Origin: JAXMCK01 sp046349395
GTDB lineage: Bacteria; Pseudomonadota; Alphaproteobacteria; Geminicoccales; Geminicoccaceae
Assembly: GCA_046349395.1 (NCBI GenBank)
Contig: JAXMCK010000003.1
Location: 930,001-994,000 of the forward strand
DNA length: 64,000 nucleotides
Direction: 5' to 3'
The translations under genes were made by a program, and so were the position numbers. The notes under the pieces were generated by a model that did no database searches, was not told where the DNA came from, and saw only the letters and a program-made list of their open reading frames with translations. Positions 58,872 to 64,000 of this stretch are shown one piece after another; within the stretch, counting starts at the first letter, position 1, and the number at the start of each line of letters is the position of its first letter.

Positions 58872-60349
58872 GAGATTCCGCCGAGGCTCACATACTTGAT
58901 CTCGAGATAGTCCTCGATCCCGTACTTGCTGCCCTCGCGGCCCATGCCGCTCTCCTTGACCCCGCCGAAAGGGGCCACCTCGACCGAGATCACACCGTCG
59001 TTCACGCCGACGAGGCCCACCTCCAGCGCCTCGGCGACGCGGAAGATGCGGCCGATGTCGCGGGCGTAGAAGTAGCCGGCGAGGCCGACATCGGCGTCGT
59101 TCGCCTGCCGGATCACGTCCTCCTCGGTCTCGAAGCGGAAGAGCGGGGCCAGCGGCCCGAAGGTCTCCTCGTGCGCCACCTTCATCTGCTCGTTGCAATT
59201 GGCGAGCACCGTCGGCTGGAAGAACAGGCCGCCCAGCTCGTGCCGCTTGCCGCCCAGCAGCACGGTCGCACCCTTGCCGGTGGCGTCGCCGATGTGCTCC
59301 TCGACCTTCTCGACCGCGTTGCCGTCGATCATCGGGCCGACCAGCACGTCCTTGGCCGTCCCCGGGCCTACCGTCAGCTTGGCGACCGCGGCCGCGAACT
59401 TGCGGGCGAACTCGTCGTAGACGCCGGACTGCACATAGATCCGGTTGGTGCACACACAGGTCTGGCCGCAATTGCGGAACTTGCAGGCGATCGCACCCTC
59501 GACCGCCCTATCGATGTCGGCGTCGTCGAAGACGATGAAGGGGGCGAGGCCACCCAGCTCCATCGACACCCGCTTCACGGTGTCGGCACACTGCTTCAGC
59601 AGGATCTTGCCGACCTCGGTCGAGCCCGTGAACGAAACCTTGCGCACCGTCTTGTTGCTGCAGAGCTCCCCGCCGATGGCGCCGGCACTGCCCGTGATGA
59701 CGCTGAACACGCCGGCCGGCACGCCCGCCCGCTCCGCCAACTCGGCCATCGCCAGTGCCGAATAGGGCGTGGCACTGGCAGGCTTCACCACCATCGTGCA
59801 CCCGGCGGCCAGCGCCGGTCCGACCTTCCGTGCGATCATCGCATTCGGAAAGTTCCAGGGCGTGATCGCAGCACAAACGCCGACCGGCTGTTTCAGCACC
59901 AGGATGCGCCGGCTGGCGACCGTCTGCGGGATGACCTCGCCATAGACGCGCTTCGCCTCCTCGGAAAACCATTCCAGGAACGACGCCCCGTAGCCGACCT
60001 CGCCCTTGGCCTCGGCCAGCGGCTTTCCCTGCTCGCGCGTCATCAGGTAGGCGAGGTCGTCGGCGTTCGCCATGACGAGCTCGAACCAGCGCCGCAGGAT
60101 CGCCGAGCGCTCCTTCGCGGTCTTCGCCCGCCACGCCGGGAGCGCCTTGTCGGCGGCCTCGATGGCGTGCCGCGTCTCGGCGACCCCGAGGCTCGGCACG
60201 GTGCCGATCGTCTCGCCCGTCGCCGGGTCGGTCACCGGGATCGTCTTGCCGCTCTCGGCCCCGACCCAGGTCCCGCCGACATAGCACTGCTCGCGGAAGA
60301 GAGCCTTGTCCTTCAGCTGATTGCGCAGGTCCTTGAGGGCTGTCGCCAT
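58868..60349 (-). CDS. gabD: succinate-semialdehyde dehydrogenase
   Basis: A 493-residue aldehyde dehydrogenase. It has YVGGTWVGAESGKTIPVTDPATGETIGTVP, PWNFPNAMIARKVGPALAAGCTMVVKPAS, SFTGSTEVGKILL and ELGGLAPFIVFDDADIDRAVEG, which carries the general-base Glu. The catalytic Cys lies in FRNCGQTCVCTNR. Length and signatures match NADP-dependent GabD, which oxidises succinate semialdehyde to succinate. gabT is not adjacent. Confidence 0.93.
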   Translation of the reverse strand: MATALKDLRNQLKDKALFREQCYVGGTWVGAESGKTIPVTDPATGETIGTVPSLGVAETRHAIEAADKALPAWRAKTAKERSAILRRWFELVMANADDLAYLMTREQGKPLAEAKGEVGYGASFLEWFSEEAKRVYGEVIPQTVASRRILVLKQPVGVCAAITPWNFPNAMIARKVGPALAAGCTMVVKPASATPYSALAMAELAERAGVPAGVFSVITGSAGAIGGELCSNKTVRKVSFTGSTEVGKILLKQCADTVKRVSMELGGLAPFIVFDDADIDRAVEGAIACKFRNCGQTCVCTNRIYVQSGVYDEFARKFAAAVAKLTVGPGTAKDVLVGPMIDGNAVEKVEEHIGDATGKGATVLLGGKRHELGGLFFQPTVLANCNEQMKVAHEETFGPLAPLFRFETEEDVIRQANDADVGLAGYFYARDIGRIFRVAEALEVGLVGVNDGVISVEVAPFGGVKESGMGREGSKYGIEDYLEIKYVSLGGIS

Positions 60350-60432
60350 GGCTCCCTACCTCGTTCCGTCGTTCTGGAGCCGCCTGACAGGCGGCCTGTG
60401 TGTCGCCCGGATGTAGGTCCCCGGGCGGAAGC

Positions 60433-60936
60433 TCACAAGGCAGGGGCGCCGAGCGCGCCCGGGAACCGCGGCGAGGGATCATTGAGAAATGCCTCCTCGA
60501 TGAGGAAGCGCGTGTGCGGCAGCATGACGAGATCCGCTGTGTCCTCTTTGGCGAACCAGCGCACCTCGCTCGTCTCCTCGCCGTCGCCAGCAGCGATCCC
60601 GCCCGTCACCCGGGCGTTGAAGACGATGGCCACATAGCCGCAGAGGTCACCGTTGGGGTACAGCAGGCGGAAGTCCGGCCCGCCATAGACGCCGACGATG
60701 CCGGTCAACTCGACGTCGAGGCCCGTCTCCTCACGGCACTCCCGCCTCGCGGCCTCGGCCGGCGACTCGTCGGGATCGATGCCGCCGCCGACGGTCTGCC
60801 ACTCGCCGGTTTCCAGGTTCCGCACGAGCAGGATGCGGCCCTGCTCGTCGCGCGGGAACACGGCGACCGAGGGCATCAGGATCAGGTCGTGCCCGACGCG
60901 GTCGCGAAGCGAGCGGAGATAGGGAGAGATCGCCAA
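60433..60936 (-). CDS. Nudix hydrolase
   Basis: A 167-residue protein. The Nudix box lies at about residues 50-73, in TVGGGIDPDESPAEAARRECREETGL, fitting GX5EX7REUXEEXGU. The substrate-recognition strands (VRNLETGEWQTVGG, VYGGPDFRLLYPNGDLCGYVAIVFNARVTGG) resemble ADP-sugar/nucleotide-sanitising YjhB-like members. It hydrolyses a nucleoside diphosphate linked to an unknown moiety. It is divergent from the nat gene across 83 bp. Confidence 0.88.
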   Translation of the reverse strand: MAISPYLRSLRDRVGHDLILMPSVAVFPRDEQGRILLVRNLETGEWQTVGGGIDPDESPAEAARRECREETGLDVELTGIVGVYGGPDFRLLYPNGDLCGYVAIVFNARVTGGIAAGDGEETSEVRWFAKEDTADLVMLPHTRFLIEEAFLNDPSPRFPGALGAPAL

Positions 60937-61019
60937 GCTGCCTGTCCTCGCCTCGTTGGTTTCGCGTAAAACGGTCGGACCACGCTGCGCGCCTGCCTGC
61001 GCGCTCTACGGGATGAGAG

Positions 61020-61850
61020 ATGCCTCACCGCGCGATCGATCTCGACGCCTATTTCCGCCGCATCGGTTACGGCGGCCCGACCGTCGCCATCGTCGACACA
61101 CTGGCGATCCTGCAGGCGCACCATGCCGAGCGCATCCCATTCGAAAACATCGATGTCCTGGTCGGCCGTCCCGTCCGGCTGGATACCGCCTCCCTGGAAG
61201 CAAAGCTCGTGCGGGCCGGCCGCGGCGGCTACTGCTTCGAGCAGAACGCCCTCTTCATGCAGGCCCTGCAGGCGCTCGGCTTCCACGTCACGGCCCTTGC
61301 CGCGAGGGTACTCTGGCGCCGCCCCGCGGACACCGTCACGCCGCGCACCCACATGCTGCTGCGGGTGGACCTGCCGGAAGGTGCCTATCTCGCCGATGTC
61401 GGCTTCGGTGGTGCCACGCCCACGGCACCTCTCCGCCTGGACCCCGGTTCACAGCAGCGGACCCCGCTGGAGCCGTTCCGTCTTGCCAACCACGGCACCT
61501 ATCTGGAACTGCACATCTTCCAGGAAGACGCTTGGTCCCCGCTCTACCGCTTCAGTCTGGAGCCCCAGCACCCGATCGATCTCGATCTCGGCAACTGGTA
61601 CGTCGCGACCCATCCCGAATCGTTCTTCCGCAACCATCTGCTGGCCGCACGGGTCACCGCCACGGGGCGCCACGGCCTGCTCGACCGCGACTACTCCTGG
61701 CGCGACGCCACGGGCGCCTTAAGCGAGAACCGCCACATCGTCGAACCGACGGACCTGCTCGACGTCCTTGAAGATCGGTTCGAGCTGACCCTCACGGCCG
61801 AGGACCGCGATGCCGTGGCATCGCGGCTCGCCGCGTTGCCGTCGGCCTAG
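61020..61850 (+). CDS. nat: arylamine N-acetyltransferase
   Basis: A 276-residue enzyme with the complete Cys-His-Asp triad: Cys72 in GRGGYCFEQN, His111 in TPRTHMLLRV and Asp126 in LADVGFGG. The N-terminus IDLDAYFRRIGYGGP and the IPFENIDVL segment are typical of bacterial NATs, which transfer an acetyl group from acetyl-CoA to arylamines or hydrazines. Its TAG stop is 1 bp from the convergent htpG stop. Confidence 0.94.
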   Translation: MPHRAIDLDAYFRRIGYGGPTVAIVDTLAILQAHHAERIPFENIDVLVGRPVRLDTASLEAKLVRAGRGGYCFEQNALFMQALQALGFHVTALAARVLWRRPADTVTPRTHMLLRVDLPEGAYLADVGFGGATPTAPLRLDPGSQQRTPLEPFRLANHGTYLELHIFQEDAWSPLYRFSLEPQHPIDLDLGNWYVATHPESFFRNHLLAARVTATGRHGLLDRDYSWRDATGALSENRHIVEPTDLLDVLEDRFELTLTAEDRDAVASRLAALPSA

Positions 61851-61859
61851 CTCAGGCCG
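61843..61859. other. short hairpin spanning the nat/htpG convergent stops
   Basis: CGGCCT and AGGCCG are perfect complements around a 5-base loop AGCTC. The TAG of nat and the TCA (reverse TGA) of htpG both lie within it. A bidirectional termination role is inferred; there is no U-tract. Confidence 0.45.
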
Positions 61860-63807
61860 CGAGGCCCTTCGCCAGGAAGGACGACATCCGCCGCGAGAAG
61901 GCGCCGGGGTCGGGGATCGGCTCGCCCTCGACGATCCGCGCCTGATCGAGCAGCAGCTTGCCGACCTCGTCGAACTCCTGGCCCTTCGCGGTGTCCTTGG
62001 CGAGGTCGGCCATCGCCCGGATCAGCGCATGCTGCGGGTTGATCTCCAGCACGCGCTTGCTCAGCTGGTTGATCTGGCTGTGCTGCTTCAGGAACCGCTC
62101 CAGGCGCAGGTCGAGCCCGTGCTCCTCGGCGACGAGGCAGACGGCACTGTCCTTCAGCCGCTTGCTCGCCCGCACGTCGCCCACCGCCTCGCCCAGCGTC
62201 ACCTTGAGCCGGGCGACGAGGCGCTTCAGCGCGTCCTCGGGCAGGGCAGGCGACTCGTCCTTCGGTCCCTCCACGTCCTTCACGCCCGACAGGTCGACAT
62301 CTCCCCGGGTCAGCGAGCGGAAGGCCTTGCCGTCGAAGTCCTTGACCTCCTGCAGCCAGAACTCGTCGACCGGATCGTCCAGCAGCAGCACCTCGACACC
62401 CTTGGCCAGCGCCTGCTCCAGCTGCGGGCTCGTCCGCAGGGCGTCGGCACTCTCGCCGGTGATGTAGTAGATCGCGTCCTGCCCCTCGGGCAGCTTCGCC
62501 ACATACTCCTCGAGCGAGATCCAGTCCTTGCCCCGCGTGCTCTTGAAGCGGGCCAGCCGCAGCAGCTTCTCGCGGTTCTCCTGGTCCTCGTAGAGGCCTT
62601 CCTTCACCACCGGCCCGAACTGCGCCCACCAGTCAAGGAACGAGAGCGCCTTCGTCTCCCCTTGCGGCTTCTCGCCCTCGGCGGGCTCGGCGAACTCCGC
62701 GTTCTCGGGTGCCTTCGCTTTGTTCAGCAACTCGTCGACGACGCGGCGGGTGATGACCTTCTTGATCTTCGAGACGACGGCACCGTGCTGCAGCGTCTCG
62801 CGGCTCACGTTGAGCTGCAGGTCCTCGCTGTCGACGACACCGGAGACGAAGCGGAGGTAGCGCGGCAGCAGCCCTTCCACATCGTCGCTGATGAACACGC
62901 GGCGGACATAGAGCTTCACCCCGTGGCGGCGCTTCGGATCATAGAGGTCGAACGGCTTGGTCGCCGGCACGAACAGGAGGGCCGAATAGGTCAGCATGCC
63001 CTCGGCCGAGAAATGCACCCGCGCGAACGGATCGTCGAAATTGTGCGAAACGTGGTGATAGAATTCCTTGTACTGCTCCTCGGTGATCTCCGACTTCGAC
63101 CGCGTCCAGAGTGCCGAAGCCTCGTTGATCTGCGTCGGCTCGGACGAGCTGGTCTTGGTGTCGCCGGCCTTCGGCCGATGCTCCAGGATGATCGGGATCG
63201 CGATATGGTCGGAATAGGTGCGGATGACCTGCCGGATCTTCCAAGGATCGAGCAGTTCCGTAGCGTCCGACTTCATGTGCAGCGTGATCGAAGTGCCGCG
63301 CGGTAGCGGGTCGGTCGCCTCGCGGACCGTGTAGCCCGTGCGCCCGTCCGAGGCCCACAGCCAGCCCTTGTCCTCGCCGGCCTTGCGGCTCTGCACGACG
63401 ACCTGGTCGGCCACCATGAAGACCGAATAGAAGCCGACGCCGAACTGGCCGATCAGCTTCAGGTCCTTCTCCTTGTCGCCCGACAGCTGGTCGAGGAAGC
63501 GGGCGGTGCCCGACCGCGCAATGGTACCCAGATGCTCGACCAGATCCTCGCGGCTCATGCCGATACCGTTGTCGGCCACGGTGAGCAGGCCCTGCGCCTC
63601 GTCGCTCAGGATCCGGATCTTCAGCTCGGGATCGTCGCCCAGCAGCTCGGGCGTGGAGAGCGAGAGATAGCGGAGCTTGTCGCACGCGTCCGACGCGTTG
63701 CTGACCAGCTCGCGCAGGAAGATCTCCCGCTCCTTGTAGAGCGAGTTGATGACGATATCGAGGACACGGCCGACATCGGCCTCGAACGGCTGGGCGGTCT
63801 CGCTCAT
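61852..63807 (-). CDS. htpG: chaperone protein HtpG (Hsp90)
   Basis: A 651-residue protein. The N-terminal ATPase domain has YKEREIFLRELVSNASDACDKLRYL, LTVADNGIGMSREDLVEHLGTIARSGT, IGQFGVGFYSVFMVAD and RGTSITLHM. The middle domain has LYVRRVFISDDVEGLLPRYLRFVSGVVDSEDLQLNVSRETLQ. The C-terminal dimerisation domain ends RRMSSFLAKGLAA. It is an ATP-dependent cytosolic chaperone. The ATG at 63807 has GGAGAG seven bases upstream; the longer open frame is rejected. Confidence 0.97.
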   Translation of the reverse strand: MSETAQPFEADVGRVLDIVINSLYKEREIFLRELVSNASDACDKLRYLSLSTPELLGDDPELKIRILSDEAQGLLTVADNGIGMSREDLVEHLGTIARSGTARFLDQLSGDKEKDLKLIGQFGVGFYSVFMVADQVVVQSRKAGEDKGWLWASDGRTGYTVREATDPLPRGTSITLHMKSDATELLDPWKIRQVIRTYSDHIAIPIILEHRPKAGDTKTSSSEPTQINEASALWTRSKSEITEEQYKEFYHHVSHNFDDPFARVHFSAEGMLTYSALLFVPATKPFDLYDPKRRHGVKLYVRRVFISDDVEGLLPRYLRFVSGVVDSEDLQLNVSRETLQHGAVVSKIKKVITRRVVDELLNKAKAPENAEFAEPAEGEKPQGETKALSFLDWWAQFGPVVKEGLYEDQENREKLLRLARFKSTRGKDWISLEEYVAKLPEGQDAIYYITGESADALRTSPQLEQALAKGVEVLLLDDPVDEFWLQEVKDFDGKAFRSLTRGDVDLSGVKDVEGPKDESPALPEDALKRLVARLKVTLGEAVGDVRASKRLKDSAVCLVAEEHGLDLRLERFLKQHSQINQLSKRVLEINPQHALIRAMADLAKDTAKGQEFDEVGKLLLDQARIVEGEPIPDPGAFSRRMSSFLAKGLAA

Positions 63808-64000
63808 GCCATGGCTCTCCGACGATTCACTGCAAGTCCGCGGGGTTCGCCCCGATTTGGGGATGCTGTGCCCGGCGTTCAACGGGCCGTCGCGAGCGGC
63901 CGGCGGCGCGGCATCATCGCGGCTACGTCGGGGCGTCCGCAGCGGCGAACGCCCCATCGTGCAGATGCCGTCGGTTCAGCGGACGGTCGCGACGAAGACC
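63808..64000. other. right-edge intergenic region with a hairpin and possible gene tail
   Basis: No complete gene is seen. GGGGCGT (63930-63936) and ACGCCCC (63949-63955) form a 7-bp stem with a 12-base loop, without a U-tract. On the minus strand the last bases could encode a C-terminus VFVATVR ending in TGA at 63976-63978, but this is too short to assign. Confidence 0.3.

Noticed and set aside
61810..63306. 498-codon plus-strand frame opposite htpG
   Set aside because: HtpG motifs on the minus strand are complete. The antisense product is low-complexity (Leu, Arg, Asp) and lacks a start context.
1..64000. CRISPR arrays, insertion sequences, integrase or attachment sites
   Set aside because: No spaced direct repeats, transposase, integrase or tRNA-associated duplications were found on reading both strands; the EPS block does not look like a recently inserted island apart from the patch at 11.6-12.1 kb.

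Overview
The window is about 64 kb of GC-rich chromosomal DNA from a Gram-negative bacterium, most likely an alphaproteobacterium of the Rhodospirillales/Geminicoccales type. The signs are a TamA/TamB pair, a TTG- and GTG-tolerant coding style, a class II DAHP synthase, and a run of nrdR, ribD, ribE, ribBX, ribH, nusB and thiL in the order usual for alphaproteobacteria. No rRNA, tRNA, CRISPR, insertion sequence or phage gene was seen. Nearly every base is coding, and many neighbours overlap by 1 or 4 bp (TGATG, ATGA).

Layout. (1) 1-11.3 kb, minus strand: the start of argD, an ABC-2 permease, tamB, tamA, a large MscS-type channel, galE and a PP2A-like phosphatase. (2) 11.5-13.5 kb, plus strand: an outer-membrane beta-barrel and a small Wza-type lipoprotein, an export pair for an exopolysaccharide. 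(3) 13.5-18.7 kb, plus strand: an AmpG-like permease, a TAXI solute-binding protein, an aberrant shikimate-dehydrogenase-like enzyme, an FGGY kinase and a small membrane protein. (4) 18.7-20.3 kb, minus strand: a GST and a D-erythronate dehydrogenase-like enzyme. (5) 20.4-45.4 kb: a large exopolysaccharide (EPS) block with an NO/O2-sensing H-NOX protein and hybrid kinase, an asparagine-synthase-like protein, a sugar epimerase, seven glycosyltransferase-type genes, a Wzx flippase, glmS, an acyltransferase, a secreted glycosidase-like protein, Wzz/GumC, an initiating sugar-phosphate transferase, a STAS protein, a six-SLBB export protein and a degenerate BY-kinase. (6) 45.5-51.9 kb: rpiB, nrdR, riboflavin genes, nusB, thiL and a degenerate amidotransferase. 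(7) 52.1-55 kb: a secreted beta-helix (polysaccharide-lyase-like) protein and a secreted beta-propeller. (8) 55-64 kb: aroG (class II), gor, an Ldh2-family dehydrogenase, gabD, a Nudix hydrolase, nat and htpG.

The main discovery is regulatory. Five sequences matching the sigma-54 (RpoN) -24/-12 promoter sit 35-48 bp upstream of the first gene of five of the six transcription units in the EPS block. I noticed no comparably good, correctly placed site outside it. One of these units encodes the H-NOX protein and its hybrid histidine kinase. This suggests a sigma-54-controlled polysaccharide programme with gas sensing built in. Other unusual points are an export protein with six SLBB repeats, a BY-kinase without its Walker-A lysine, a TamA with a lipoprotein signal, and convergent gene pairs whose stop codons lie inside hairpins.

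Gene boundaries come from reading frames, start-codon context and overlaps. Functions are assigned from recognised motifs, not from database searches.
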